31,071 nt of DNA from Propionibacterium sp. (GCA_022837595.1 JALHFX010000075.1:1-31071), one strand, 5' to 3'; shown: positions 1 to 8,624, counted from the first letter of the stretch. The notes: generated by a model from the letters alone, not told the origin. Made by a program: numbers and translations.

Positions 1-1
1 G

Positions 2-442
2 GCTGCTCGTCGACGTGAGGAGCTCGCGCGTGGGGTCACACTGGTCGGGCCACACCGAGACGATTTGAGCCTCACCATCGGCGAGTTGCCGGCCCGCGGC
101 TACGCATCCCACGGCGAATCCTGGTCATTGGCATTGGCATTGCGGCTGGGCGCTTTCGAAGTGCTGCACAGTGACGGTATCGAAGCAGTGCTGATCTTGG
201 ATGATGTTTTTGCTGAATTGGATGTCACCCGCCGGGAGCGGTTGGCCGGTGCTGTAAAACAGGCTGAGCAGGTGCTCGTGACTGCGGCAGTCGGTGCTGA
301 CGTGCCAGACCAACTCAACGGAACGCGTTTTGAGATCACCGGGGGTCGGATTGCGGCCCTCCAGCCTGCGGCTGAGCACTCGACCCCTGAACCACCGCCC
401 GGTGCCGGCAACCACGGAGGTGAGTATGACGAAAGGCCCTGA
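2..442 (+). CDS. recF: RecF, C-terminal part (gene begins before the window)
   Basis: RecF is an SMC-like ATPase that helps load RecA at gapped DNA. Only the last 146 codons are present and the frame is open from the first bases. Three family landmarks appear in order: the LVGPHRDDL segment near the window edge (about 43-70), the ABC-type signature GYASHGESWSLALALRLG (about 101-155), and the Walker B/D-loop LILDDVFAELD (about 200-232). The end is a variable Pro/Glu-rich tail. The stop overlaps the next gene by 17 bp, which implies translational coupling. Position before the DUF721 gene and gyrB matches the dnaA-dnaN-recF-gyrB order of actinobacterial origins. I infer that dnaN and dnaA lie just upstream; they are not visible here. 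Confidence 0.95.
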   Translation, partial: AARRREELARGVTLVGPHRDDLSLTIGELPARGYASHGESWSLALALRLGAFEVLHSDGIEAVLILDDVFAELDVTRRERLAGAVKQAEQVLVTAAVGADVPDQLNGTRFEITGGRIAALQPAAEHSTPEPPPGAGNHGGEYDERP

Positions 443-1025
443 TGAATCGGGTAGCAATGGCTTCGGTCCCCCAACCGATGATCCAGATATCGGTGTCTTT
501 CCCGACCCGCTTGACAGTGACGAGCACGATCCGCTCGGCATCGAGGTGGCCACGCAGATTGCACGTAACATCGCCGGTATTCTTCCTCCGCCACGCGGCG
601 TTTCTGTTCGTAAACCACGTCGTCGTCCTGAACTCAATGAACAGCGTTCCGGTTCGGGCCCGGACGACCGTGATCCACAGCTTCTGAAGTCTTCTTTGGA
701 TCGGCTGGTGACCAGACGAGGATGGAAGACTCAACTGGGTTTGCGCAGGCTGCTGGAAAGCTGGCCCCAGATTGTCGGCTCGGTCAACGCCCAACATTCA
801 CAGCCGGTCGGATTCGACAATAAGGTGCTCTCGGTGCGGGCCGAGTCGACCACTTGGGCCACCGTGTTGCGTCAGATGGCACCTCAACTCGTGGCCAAGC
901 TGAATGCTGAGCTGGGTGAGGGTGCGGTAATACGCATCGATATCCGTGGGCCCGCGGCCCCGAGCTGGTCACATGGCCCCCGTTCGGTGCGCGACGGTCG
1001 GGGACCCCGCGACACCTACGGTTGA
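426..1025 (+). CDS. dciA: DUF721 / DciA-family protein
   Basis: This 199-residue protein belongs by position and sequence to DUF721, the DciA family linked to loading or operating the replicative helicase in bacteria without DnaC. The N-terminal 90 or so residues are polar and low-complexity. The conserved domain begins near TRRGWKTQLGLRRLLESWP and runs through a WPQIVG-like core, AESTTWATVLRQMAPQLVAKLN and a basic tail. The start is taken at ATG 426 because GGAGG (416-420) lies 5 nt upstream; an in-frame GTG at 420 overlaps that site and is less likely. The gene overlaps recF by 17 bp and precedes gyrB, as the homologous gene (Rv0004) does in mycobacteria. The helicase role is family knowledge and is not shown by this sequence. 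Confidence 0.88.
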   Translation: MTKGPDESGSNGFGPPTDDPDIGVFPDPLDSDEHDPLGIEVATQIARNIAGILPPPRGVSVRKPRRRPELNEQRSGSGPDDRDPQLLKSSLDRLVTRRGWKTQLGLRRLLESWPQIVGSVNAQHSQPVGFDNKVLSVRAESTTWATVLRQMAPQLVAKLNAELGEGAVIRIDIRGPAAPSWSHGPRSVRDGRGPRDTYG

Positions 1026-1381
1026 GTTTGATCTCGCAGGCAACGATCTTTCGACTCTTTACAGCGTCGAACTCGTCTCCGAGCGCCGTGGACCCTGGCT
1101 CATACCCGGCTGTCTAGGAGATCGTCAGGGACCCAGCGTGAGTCCGCTACAGACCTCAACCCCGATATAGGACCGCCTCGACGGGTTAATGAAGCCTTTA
1201 CGGGGCATTGACGGGCTCGACAGGGCTAATCGGGGGGCCACGAGGCGGCCTCCAGCTAGGATGCTACACAGCGTAGCTGGTAAGATTTCTTACTTGGGAC
1301 GGGTCGCGTGAAGGCCTGTGGGTCCGATCGCCCACCGCAGTTCGAGGCGGTTCTGAGAACTCTACGAAGGAGCTTCTGCCG
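1026..1381 (+). other. dciA-gyrB intergenic / gyrB leader
   Basis: This 356-bp spacer holds no convincing gene. A 7-bp inverted repeat, CCAGCTA (1252-1258) and TAGCTGG (1274-1280), encloses a second possible pairing, GCTAC (1263-1267) with GTAGC (1273-1277). TAGGAT (1257-1262) and TAAGAT (1281-1286) resemble -10 hexamers and sit inside or next to the repeat, but neither has a good -35 at 16-18 nt. The gyrB ribosome-binding site AAGGAG (1367-1372) lies 9 nt before the GTG. The gyrB promoter is presumably here but cannot be fixed by eye. Confidence 0.5.
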
Positions 1382-3415
1382 GTGAGTGATCTGGCGAATA
1401 GTCCGGAGCCCGAAGACGTCGAATTCGGCCGGGATGTCGATATCAGCGACGGCGCCGAGAATGTTCAAGTTGACGGCGAGTATGGTGCCGCCGAGATTCA
1501 GGTACTCGAAGGCCTTGAGGCCGTGCGCATGCGTCCTGGCATGTATATCGGGTCGACCGGTGAGCGGGGCTTGCACCATCTGGTCTACGAGATTGTCGAT
1601 AATGCGGTAGATGAAGCGTTAGCCGGCTATTGCGATCAAATCAGCGTCGAGCTACTCGACGGCGGAGGTTGTCGGGTAACCGACAACGGTCGCGGTATTC
1701 CAGTGGCTCTACACCCTGCAGAGGGCGTCTCCAGCCTGACCCTGGTACTCACAGTGCTGCACGCCGGTGGGAAGTTCGGCAACGGCGGTTACAAGGTGTC
1801 CGGTGGTCTGCACGGTGTGGGCAGCTCGGTGGTCAATGCACTTTCTGGACGGATGATCGCCGAGGTCTTCCGCGATGGCTACCACTGGCGGCAGAGCTTC
1901 ACACTCGGTGTTCCTGACGCCGTGGTCGAGCGCTTGGAGCCCACCACCGAGACCGGCACCAGAATCACCTTCTTCCCCAGTTCCGAAATCTTCGAGACCA
2001 CCAACTTCAACTACGAGACCCTGGTAACCCGGTTCCGTGAGATGGCGTTCCTGAACAAGGGTCTGCGGATCAAAATCACCGATTTGCGCAAGAATCGTGT
2101 GGACGAGGACGGTAAACCCCTCAGCGATGAGTTCAAGTTTGACAATGGACTAGTTGACTACGTGCGATACCTCAATAGCTCACGTGAAGCGTTGACCAGC
2201 ATTATCGATGTCGAGGCACACTCCAGCGATCTGGGCATGGGTCTGGAATTGGCGATGCAGTGGCATACCGGCTATTCAGGTTCGTTGCATACCTTCGCCA
2301 ATACGATCAACACCCACGAGGGTGGCACTCACGAAGAGGGCCTGCGCGCTGCGCTGACCACCACGGTCAACAAGTGGGGTGAAGCTTGGGGGCTGATCCG
2401 CAAGAAGGAGGACCGGGTCGGCAACGAGGACATTCGCGAAGGCCTGACCGCGATTTTGTCGGTCAAGCTCGCCGAACCGCAATTCGAAGGCCAAACCAAG
2501 ACCAAACTCGGCAATACCGAGGTACGTGGATTTGTGCAGCGGCTGGTCAACGACCGGCTGGGCGACTGGATGGAGCGCAACCCCTCCGAGGGCAAGGAGA
2601 TCGTCCGCAAGTCGATCGCAGCTGCCACGGCACGGGTTGCAGCGCGCAAGGCTCGCGAAGCAGCGCGTAGCCGCAAAGGCCTTCTGGGCGGTGGCGGCCT
2701 GCCGGGCAAGCTGTCGGATTGTTCGTCCAATAACCCCGAGGAATGTGAGATCTTCATTGTCGAGGGTGACTCGGCGGGCGGTTCCGCCAAGGGCGGACGC
2801 AACCCGCGCATTCAGGCGATCCTGCCGTTGCGCGGCAAGATCTTGAATGTTGAGAAGGCGCGCATCGACCGAATCTGGGCGAACAAGGAGGTCGAGGCGA
2901 TCATCAATGCGCTCGGCACCGGTGTCCACGAGGACTTCGATATCAACAAGCTGCGTTACCACAAGATCGTGCTGATGGCCGATGCCGATGTCGACGGCAG
3001 CCATATCCGCACGCTGCTGTTGACGTTGCTTTTCCGTTTCATGAAACCGTTGATCGATCAGGGTCACGTCTACCTGGCTCAGCCACCGCTATACCGGCTG
3101 CGCTGGACGAATGCTCCCCACGAATTGGCCTACAACGACGCGGAGCGCGATGCGCTACGCGATGCGGGCAGGGCGGCCGGCAAGAAAATGCCGAATATCA
3201 ATCCCATCCAGCGCTATAAGGGTCTGGGCGAGATGAATGCGTCCGATCTCTGGGAGACCACCATGGATCCCGACGGCCGAATTCTGTTGCAGGTGACGCT
3301 GGACGACGCCGCACGCGCCGACCAGATGTTCTCGATCCTGATGGGTGAGGACGTCGAAGAGCGTCGCTCTTTCATTCAGCGCAACGCCAAAGACGTCCGC
3401 TTCCTCGACATCTGA
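1382..3415 (+). CDS. gyrB: DNA gyrase subunit B
   Basis: This is the ATPase/TOPRIM subunit of DNA gyrase, which introduces negative supercoils as an A2B2 complex. The 677 residues begin with an acidic extension of about 30 residues. The GHKL ATPase domain follows, with LEAVRMRPGMYIGSTGERG, EIVDNAVDEALAGY (about 68-81) and the GGLHGVGSSVVNALS loop. The TOPRIM domain shows IFIVEGDSAGGSAKGGRN (about 457-474) and DADVDGSHIRT (about 533-543), and IQRYKGLGEMN stands near the C-terminus. Length and order fit the compact gyrases of this phylum, without the proteobacterial insertion. GTG 1382 is the start because AAGGAG lies 9 nt upstream. gyrA follows after 16 bp, so the two are almost certainly co-transcribed. 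Confidence 0.98.
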   Translation: MSDLANSPEPEDVEFGRDVDISDGAENVQVDGEYGAAEIQVLEGLEAVRMRPGMYIGSTGERGLHHLVYEIVDNAVDEALAGYCDQISVELLDGGGCRVTDNGRGIPVALHPAEGVSSLTLVLTVLHAGGKFGNGGYKVSGGLHGVGSSVVNALSGRMIAEVFRDGYHWRQSFTLGVPDAVVERLEPTTETGTRITFFPSSEIFETTNFNYETLVTRFREMAFLNKGLRIKITDLRKNRVDEDGKPLSDEFKFDNGLVDYVRYLNSSREALTSIIDVEAHSSDLGMGLELAMQWHTGYSGSLHTFANTINTHEGGTHEEGLRAALTTTVNKWGEAWGLIRKKEDRVGNEDIREGLTAILSVKLAEPQFEGQTKTKLGNTEVRGFVQRLVNDRLGDWMERNPSEGKEIVRKSIAAATARVAARKAREAARSRKGLLGGGGLPGKLSDCSSNNPEECEIFIVEGDSAGGSAKGGRNPRIQAILPLRGKILNVEKARIDRIWANKEVEAIINALGTGVHEDFDINKLRYHKIVLMADADVDGSHIRTLLLTLLFRFMKPLIDQGHVYLAQPPLYRLRWTNAPHELAYNDAERDALRDAGRAAGKKMPNINPIQRYKGLGEMNASDLWETTMDPDGRILLQVTLDDAARADQMFSILMGEDVEERRSFIQRNAKDVRFLDI

Positions 3416-3431
3416 GAAGGACTGACACCAA

Positions 3432-6221
3432 GTGAGTGAAACTCCACAGGGTCCCAACACGCCCGACGAGCCCGGCGCCAACCTGGACGACGAGATTCTA
3501 GGTGGTGGCGGCGATGCCCGAACCGGTGGTAACCCGATAACCGACGAAGACGCTGCAGCAGCCGACGGCAAGATCAGCGAACCGCGCAAGGGATTGATCG
3601 AACAGATCGATCTTCAGACCGAGGTGCAGAACTCTTATCTCGAGTACGCGATGAGCGTCATCGTTGGACGCGCGTTACCCGATGTGCGCGACGGTCTCAA
3701 GCCAGTACACCGCCGCGTGATCTATGCGATGTACGACGGCGGCTATCGGCCCGATCGCGGCTGGAATAAGTGTTCGCGTGTCGTCGGCGAAGTCATGGGT
3801 CTCTACCACCCGCATGGCGACTCGGCGATCTACGACACCTTGGTGCGCCTCGCGCAGCCGTGGGTGATGCGCGGGCCGTTGGTTTCGGGGCAGGGAAACT
3901 TCGGATCGCCGGGTAACGATCCGGCAGCGGCGATGCGCTACACCGAGTGCAAGATGGCGCCGCTGGCGATGGAGATGGTCCGCGATATCGGCGAGAATAC
4001 CGTCGATTTCCAGGACAACTACGATGGCCGCGAACAGGAGCCGACCGTACTGCCGGCCCGCTTCCCGAACCTACTGGTCAATGGTTCGTCCGGTATCGCC
4101 GTCGGTATGGCGACGAATATTCCCCCTCACAACCTGCGCGAGGTGAACGAGGCGGTTCAGTGGTCGCTCGCCCACCCCGGTGCTGACGCCGAAGAATTGT
4201 TGGAAGCTGCGATGGCCCGCGTCAAGGGCCCGGATTTCCCGACCGGTGCGCTGATCGTCGGACGTCAAGGCATCGAGGACGCCTACCGCACCGGTCGTGG
4301 TTCGGTCACGATGCGTGCGGTCATCAATGTCGAGGAGGACTCGAAGGGTCGCACCTCGTTGGTGGTCACGGAGTTGCCGTATATGTGCAACCCGGACAAC
4401 CTGGCCCAGAAGATCGCCGATCTGGTGAACTCCGGACGCTTGACGGGTATCGCCGATATCCGTGACGATACCTCGGCCCGCACCGGGCAGCGACTGGTCA
4501 TCGTCCTCAAGAGGGACGCCCAGCCGCGCGTGGTGATGAACAACCTGTACAAGCACACGCAGCTGCAAGACACTTTTGGCTGCAACATGCTCGCTCTGGT
4601 GGACGAAGTTCCACGCACGCTGCGTCTCGACCAGTTCATCTCGGAGTGGGTCACCCACCAGCTCGAGGTCATCCGCCGGCGCACCCAGTACCGCTTGGAT
4701 GAGGCCGAGAAGGCCGCGCACATCTATCGCGGTCTGGTCAAGGCGCTCGACATGCTGGATGAGGTCATCGCGTTGATTCGGCGTTCGCCGAACTCGGAAG
4801 CGGCCAATATTGGCCTGCAGGGGTTGCTGCAGATTGACGAGGTGCAGGCTCAGGCCATCCTGGACATGCAGCTACGCCGGCTTGCGGCTCTCGAACGTCA
4901 GAAAATCATCGACAGGCTTGCTGATCTCGAGCGGACCATCGCAGACTTGCTCGACATCCTCGCCAAGGAACACCGCCAGCGCGAGATCGTATCCACAGAG
5001 CTCAACGAGATTGTGGAAAAGTATGGTGACGAGCGTCGTACCCAGATCATCTCGGCCGACGGCGATATGAGTGAAGAAGACCTTATTCCCGATGAGGAAT
5101 GCGTCATCACGCTCACTCGTGGCGGTTATATCAAGCGCACCCGGATCGACCAGTATCGCGTTCAGCGGCGCGGCGGTACGGGGGTGCGCGGTGCTTCGCT
5201 GCGTGCGGAGGACCAAGTCGATGCGGTGTTGACTGCGATGAGCCACGATTGGTTGGTCTTCATCACTACGATGGGCCGGGCATACCGGATCAAGGCGTGG
5301 CAGGTCCCCGAGGGTGGCCGTGATGCCAAGGGCGGCCACGTTGCCGGCCTGCTGAGTTTCCTGCCCGATGAGCGGATCGCTCGGGGTATCGTGCTGCGCA
5401 GCTACGACGACGCTGACTACCTGGTGCTGGCCACCCGAAAAGGTTTGGTCAAGAAGACTGCCCTGTCGGCCTATGATTCGCCGCGGCAAGCGGGTCTGAT
5501 CGCGGTCAATTTCCGTGACCCGGGCGACGAATTGATCGGTGCGGAGCTGGTGAACAGTACTGATGACATCTTGCTGCTCAGCCGTAAGGGTCAGGGGATC
5601 CGATTCAGCGCCGAGGATGAGCAGATTCGCCCGATGGGACGCACTACCTCGGGAGTGACGGGGATGCGCTTCCGTAAAGGTGATGAACTCTTGTCGATGG
5701 CGATCATCCCGGCTGATACTGATGAGGATTCACAATATGTCTTCACCATGACAGATGAGGGCTACGCCAAACGGACCGCGGTTTCGGAATTCCGGCAGCA
5801 GAATCGTGGTGGCCTAGGCGTGCGTGCAATGCGGGTGAGTGGCGACCGCGGTGGTTTGGTGGCTGCCTTGGTGGTCGGCGAGGACGACGAGATCATCTCC
5901 TTCAAGGCATCTGGGCAGGTCATCCGCAGCTCTGTGGCCGATGTCACCCCGACCGGTCGCGACACCATGGGGGTACGGTTCGTCGGCTTGCGCGGGGATG
6001 ATCAAGTGGTCGCAGTCACAGTGAACGCGGATCGCCCGGATCGTGACGAGCAGGTCGAGGACGAAGCCACGGGCAGCAATGGCGATGAGGCGGTCGAAAA
6101 CGGCGACCGGCTGGACGAGCCCGTTGACACTAGCTCGGCTGAGTCGCTGGATGACAACGCCACAAATGACGTTAGTGTTGTCCTCGACGAAGAAGCCGAT
6201 CAGGAGGCAGCCGATGAGTGA
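3432..6221 (+). CDS. gyrA: DNA gyrase subunit A
   Basis: This is the DNA cleavage and wrapping subunit of gyrase. It is 929 residues with a start-specific N-terminal extension of about 48 residues relative to E. coli GyrA. The winged-helix breakage domain has the catalytic tyrosine at Tyr170 in AAAMRYTECKM. The quinolone-resistance region reads HPHGDSAIYDTL with Ser131 and Asp135, which correspond to E. coli Ser83 and Asp87, so the common resistance changes are absent. The GyrA box QRRGGTG (about 577-583) marks the start of the DNA-wrapping beta-pinwheel. The last 50 or so residues are strongly acidic. GTG 3432 has a GAGAAGGA ribosome-binding site about 10 nt upstream. The stop overlaps the DUF3566 start by 8 bp. 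Confidence 0.98.
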   Translation: MSETPQGPNTPDEPGANLDDEILGGGGDARTGGNPITDEDAAAADGKISEPRKGLIEQIDLQTEVQNSYLEYAMSVIVGRALPDVRDGLKPVHRRVIYAMYDGGYRPDRGWNKCSRVVGEVMGLYHPHGDSAIYDTLVRLAQPWVMRGPLVSGQGNFGSPGNDPAAAMRYTECKMAPLAMEMVRDIGENTVDFQDNYDGREQEPTVLPARFPNLLVNGSSGIAVGMATNIPPHNLREVNEAVQWSLAHPGADAEELLEAAMARVKGPDFPTGALIVGRQGIEDAYRTGRGSVTMRAVINVEEDSKGRTSLVVTELPYMCNPDNLAQKIADLVNSGRLTGIADIRDDTSARTGQRLVIVLKRDAQPRVVMNNLYKHTQLQDTFGCNMLALVDEVPRTLRLDQFISEWVTHQLEVIRRRTQYRLDEAEKAAHIYRGLVKALDMLDEVIALIRRSPNSEAANIGLQGLLQIDEVQAQAILDMQLRRLAALERQKIIDRLADLERTIADLLDILAKEHRQREIVSTELNEIVEKYGDERRTQIISADGDMSEEDLIPDEECVITLTRGGYIKRTRIDQYRVQRRGGTGVRGASLRAEDQVDAVLTAMSHDWLVFITTMGRAYRIKAWQVPEGGRDAKGGHVAGLLSFLPDERIARGIVLRSYDDADYLVLATRKGLVKKTALSAYDSPRQAGLIAVNFRDPGDELIGAELVNSTDDILLLSRKGQGIRFSAEDEQIRPMGRTTSGVTGMRFRKGDELLSMAIIPADTDEDSQYVFTMTDEGYAKRTAVSEFRQQNRGGLGVRAMRVSGDRGGLVAALVVGEDDEIISFKASGQVIRSSVADVTPTGRDTMGVRFVGLRGDDQVVAVTVNADRPDRDEQVEDEATGSNGDEAVENGDRLDEPVDTSSAESLDDNATNDVSVVLDEEADQEAADE

Positions 6222-6900
6222 AGACAATCGGAGCACTACGGCCACTCCAAGACCCAGCGATGGGGATGAGACCGTTGTGACACCCAAGGTACAGGCAGAC
6301 CTGGCGACCGCGGTTGATGAGACCAGGCTGAACCCGAAGTTCACTGCTGCTGGCCCGATCGCTGCTTCGCCCGCAGTGGGCGTGATCAAGCAAAATGCTG
6401 ACGAGTCTCCGCCGATCAAGAACCCTGTTGCAGAGAACGCCGCAGTGGAGGCTGCTGCGCAGACGGCCTCGGGTCCGGTGCGCGACCGTACGGGTCGGGT
6501 GAAGACCAGTAGGAGCGGGACGGTTCGTCCGGCCCGCAAGGCGCGGCTGCGAATCTCGAAGCTCGACCCATGGTCGGTCATGAAGACTGCGCTGATGTTC
6601 TCGGTGGCGGGGGCGATCATCTTGTTCGTTGCCGTCGCATTGCTTTGGTCAGTGATTGAGGCTTCGGGAGCGTTGGATACGTTGCAAGAGACGATGAACT
6701 CGTTGCTGGGGAATCCGGACGGGACGGGGTCCATACAGGTGAACTCCATCATCGATCGCTGGCGTGTCCTGGGCTTCACCGCGATCATTTCGGCAGTCAA
6801 TGTGATCTTGCTCACCGCACTGGCAACTTTGGCGGCCTTCTTGTACAACCTGTCGAGTTCGGTGCTTGGTGGTCTAGACATCACCCTCGCCGAGGACTGA
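6214..6900 (+). CDS. DUF3566 transmembrane protein
   Basis: The 228-residue protein ends in a DUF3566 domain, a family of unknown function typically encoded just after gyrA in actinobacteria (Rv0007 in Mycobacterium tuberculosis occupies this place). The first 110 or so residues are polar, Ala/Pro/Thr-rich and probably disordered and cytoplasmic. A basic stretch (ARKARLRISKLDPWSVMK) leads into one membrane helix (ALMFSVAGAIILFVAVALLW). A second follows near the C-terminus (AIISAVNVILLTALATLAAF), and the short tail is GGLDITLAED. ATG 6214 overlaps the gyrA stop and has GGAGG (6203-6207) 6 nt upstream, so it is translationally coupled to gyrA. The function is unknown; envelope or cell-shape roles suggested for relatives are not testable here. 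Confidence 0.9.
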   Translation: MSEDNRSTTATPRPSDGDETVVTPKVQADLATAVDETRLNPKFTAAGPIAASPAVGVIKQNADESPPIKNPVAENAAVEAAAQTASGPVRDRTGRVKTSRSGTVRPARKARLRISKLDPWSVMKTALMFSVAGAIILFVAVALLWSVIEASGALDTLQETMNSLLGNPDGTGSIQVNSIIDRWRVLGFTAIISAVNVILLTALATLAAFLYNLSSSVLGGLDITLAED

Positions 6901-6939
6901 TCCTGCCGACCGGTTCCTGAGGACGGTCCGACGCAGGGC

Positions 6940-7338
6940 TCAGCTCAAGACAGTGATCTTCCATGGGTAGTTGTATGGCTGACCCTTGGAAACGGCGACC
7001 GCGGCGAGAATGCCTGAGATCACAGAAGCGAGGAGTGCGACGATCATCAGAATGACGCCAACCGGTATCAGAATGATGGTGACGAGGAGCACGCCACCGA
7101 CGATCGAGACCAGCCACATCGATAGCTGGAAGTTGAACGCGTTGGCGGCCTGCTGGCGCACGAAAGCGTCCCGGTCTTTGTTGATCAACCAAATCACTAA
7201 CGGACCGACGATTGAGAGCCACCCTGCCGAGATGACTGCAGCGATGGGTCCAGCGAGGTGCGCGAGGATGGCTGCAGTGCGAGAATCATCGGGACTCATG
7301 GCCGGGTACGGTGCGGATGGGTTTGTCATATCTTCCAT
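6940..7338 (-). CDS. DUF4870 family membrane protein
   Basis: A 132-residue integral membrane protein of DUF4870 (Tic20-like fold), function unknown. After a short Pro-rich start comes AAILAHLAGPIAAVISAGWLS, then IVGPLVIWLINKDRDAFVRQQAANAFNFQL. The charged loop DRDAFVRQQAANAFNFQ is the most recognisable family signature. Two further hydrophobic segments follow, and the C-terminus ends YNYPWKITVLS. The gene is convergent with the gyrase operon and leaves only 39 bp between the stops. The start could be ATG 7338 or the in-frame ATG 7329; neither has a clear ribosome-binding site, and TAGGAT motifs lie just upstream on the minus strand. Confidence 0.85.
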   Translation of the reverse strand: MEDMTNPSAPYPAMSPDDSRTAAILAHLAGPIAAVISAGWLSIVGPLVIWLINKDRDAFVRQQAANAFNFQLSMWLVSIVGGVLLVTIILIPVGVILMIVALLASVISGILAAVAVSKGQPYNYPWKITVLS

Positions 7339-7541
7339 GGTGCACAGCGATCCTAAATCCTAAAGTGGTGCAAGAACTGTCCGGGGCGTTTCAGGGAGCA
7401 TCCTGGATGGTCTGAGGAATAATCAGGAACACCGTAAAGCGCGATCGATCGTGTCGTGGCTCGGGCGGGTCGTGGATTTGAGTCTGCGCCATCTCGTGCG
7501 GTAATGTGATCGCTCGGTGCTGGTTCTCCCGGTGCTGGTTC

Positions 7542-7618
7542 GGGCCTTTAGCTCAGTCGGTTAGAGCGCGTCCCTGATAAGGACGAGGTCACTGGTTCAA
7601 GTCCAGTAAGGCCCACCA
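7542..7618 (+). tRNA. tRNA-Ile (anticodon GAT)
   Basis: A complete cloverleaf can be folded. The acceptor arms are GGGCCTT (7542-7548) and AAGGCCC (7608-7614), followed by A and an encoded CCA. The D-arm is AGCTCAGTCGGTTAGAGC. The anticodon loop CTGATAA has GAT at 7576-7578. The T-arm is CTGGTTCAAGTCCAG. tRNA-Ile after gyrA is a recurrent actinobacterial arrangement. The tRNA-Ala often found beside it is not present in the following 180 bp. A 12-bp direct repeat (CGGTGCTGGTTC, 7515-7526 and 7530-7541) ends immediately before the gene. Confidence 0.97.
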
Positions 7619-7746
7619 ATAAACCCCACACTGATAAGGCATCTCGGAAGCCGATTGAATCGCAGCAGACGATCGGCGCGAGCGACAAGCTGGACATCAA
7701 CGGGTTCCTCCGCCAAAGAGAGTAACCTGTCTCACGCCAAACGGCC

Positions 7747-7775
7747 GCCAGCCGACGACGGTTCTGTCGGCTGGC
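7747..7775 (-). terminator. Hairpin downstream of the Ltp-type gene
   Basis: A perfect 10-bp stem (GCCAGCCGAC, 7747-7756, with GTCGGCTGGC, 7766-7775) encloses a 9-nt loop. It lies 27 bp beyond the stop of the minus-strand gene. There is no U-run, which is common for actinobacterial terminators. It could also act on read-through from tRNA-Ile. Confidence 0.6.
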
Positions 7776-7802
7776 ACACGCGGTCCGGTTGAGCTCTTCG
7801 GC

Positions 7803-8624
7803 TCATGCAGGCAGGTTCGCGATCGCGTAATCGGCCTGGTCCGGGGTGAATGCCTCACCGTATTCGGAAGTCAGCTGGTCCCAGATCGCGGCCGGTGACA
7901 TCGACTCGGAAGTCAGCTGGTCCCAGATCGCGGCCGGTGACATCGACATGATTTCTTGGTAAGTGATCGCGGACTCGAGGGCCTCGGCATACCAGTCGAC
8001 CTGCACGTTCTCGATCGCATACTGGGCGGCCTCGTGAGAGAACTTCTCACCGTACTCAGAGGTCAGTTGGTCGTAGAGGCGAGCCTCGCTGAAGGCCATC
8101 ATGTCGACATAGCTCTGGGCCTTCTTGAGCGCTGACTTGTACTCTGTCGGCACCGCCGCGGTTGTCGGCTTGGGTTCTGGTGGCGGTGCCTGTTCGGTTG
8201 CCTCGGTCTGTGTGGACTGTGTGCCTGCAGGCACCGCCTGATCTGGGTCTTTGTCTCGACCGCCGCCGAGGATATTCACCAGCAGCAGGAGCGCGACAAC
8301 TCCCACGACGATGAAGGCTGCGATCCGCAGTACTCCGCCCTTCTTCTTCGGAGGCTCGGGCGGTGCTCCTGGGAACTGCTGAAAACTCTGCGGAGGCATC
8401 GGTTGTTGTGCGTACCGCGGGTCTGGTGCGTATTGCGGTTGTTGGATGGATCGCGGTTGTTGTACATATGGCGGCTGCTGAACATACTGGGGTGGTCGTT
8501 GCTCATATCTCGGTTGCTGAGGTTGGCCGTATCCGTACTGCGGCGGTGGCGGCTGAGCGCGCGGTGGTTGTGCAGGCTGGTCGGAGGGTTGCTGTGGGCC
8601 CTGGGGCGGACGGACGTTAGACAT
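7803..8624 (-). CDS. Membrane-anchored Ltp-family (host cell surface-exposed lipoprotein domain) protein
   Basis: The 273-residue protein has three parts. Residues 1-97 are a Pro/Gln/Tyr-rich cytoplasmic region. Residues 98-119 form a single membrane helix (RIAAFIVVGVVALLLLVNIL). After a Thr/Pro/Glu linker, residues 163-271 hold two Ltp-type repeats of the PF07553 kind, recognisable by ALKKAQSYVDMMAFSEARLYDQL followed by YGEKFSHEAAQYAIENV. Related Ltp lipoproteins of streptococcal phages block phage DNA injection; in actinobacteria the domain is common and its role is unknown. The second repeat carries an exact 14-residue duplication (227-240 and 241-254). ATG 8624 is chosen because TAGGAA lies about 6 nt upstream and the protein then starts in the usual Pro/Gln-rich way. 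The frame is open further upstream to about 8963. Confidence 0.85.
   Translation of the reverse strand: MSNVRPPQGPQQPSDQPAQPPRAQPPPPQYGYGQPQQPRYEQRPPQYVQQPPYVQQPRSIQQPQYAPDPRYAQQPMPPQSFQQFPGAPPEPPKKKGGVLRIAAFIVVGVVALLLLVNILGGGRDKDPDQAVPAGTQSTQTEATEQAPPPEPKPTTAAVPTEYKSALKKAQSYVDMMAFSEARLYDQLTSEYGEKFSHEAAQYAIENVQVDWYAEALESAITYQEIMSMSPAAIWDQLTSESMSPAAIWDQLTSEYGEAFTPDQADYAIANLPA
7864..7947 (-). repeat. Perfect 42-bp tandem duplication inside the Ltp-type gene
   Basis: Two identical 42-bp units lie head to tail at 7864-7905 and 7906-7947. Each encodes SMSPAAIWDQLTSE, so the reading frame is kept and 14 residues are added to the second Ltp repeat. Complete identity, including third codon positions, indicates a recent event such as slippage, or an assembly artefact. 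Confidence 0.95.

Noticed and set aside
2276..3067. Antisense open frame within gyrB
   Set aside because: Fully covered by conserved GyrB sequence on the plus strand.
4989..4997. Isolated DnaA-box-like GTATCCACA inside gyrA
   Set aside because: A lone one-mismatch 9-mer in coding sequence is expected by chance; no neighbouring boxes.
7619..7746. Search for tRNA-Ala beside tRNA-Ile
   Set aside because: No cloverleaf or TGC/GGC anticodon arm could be found before the next gene.
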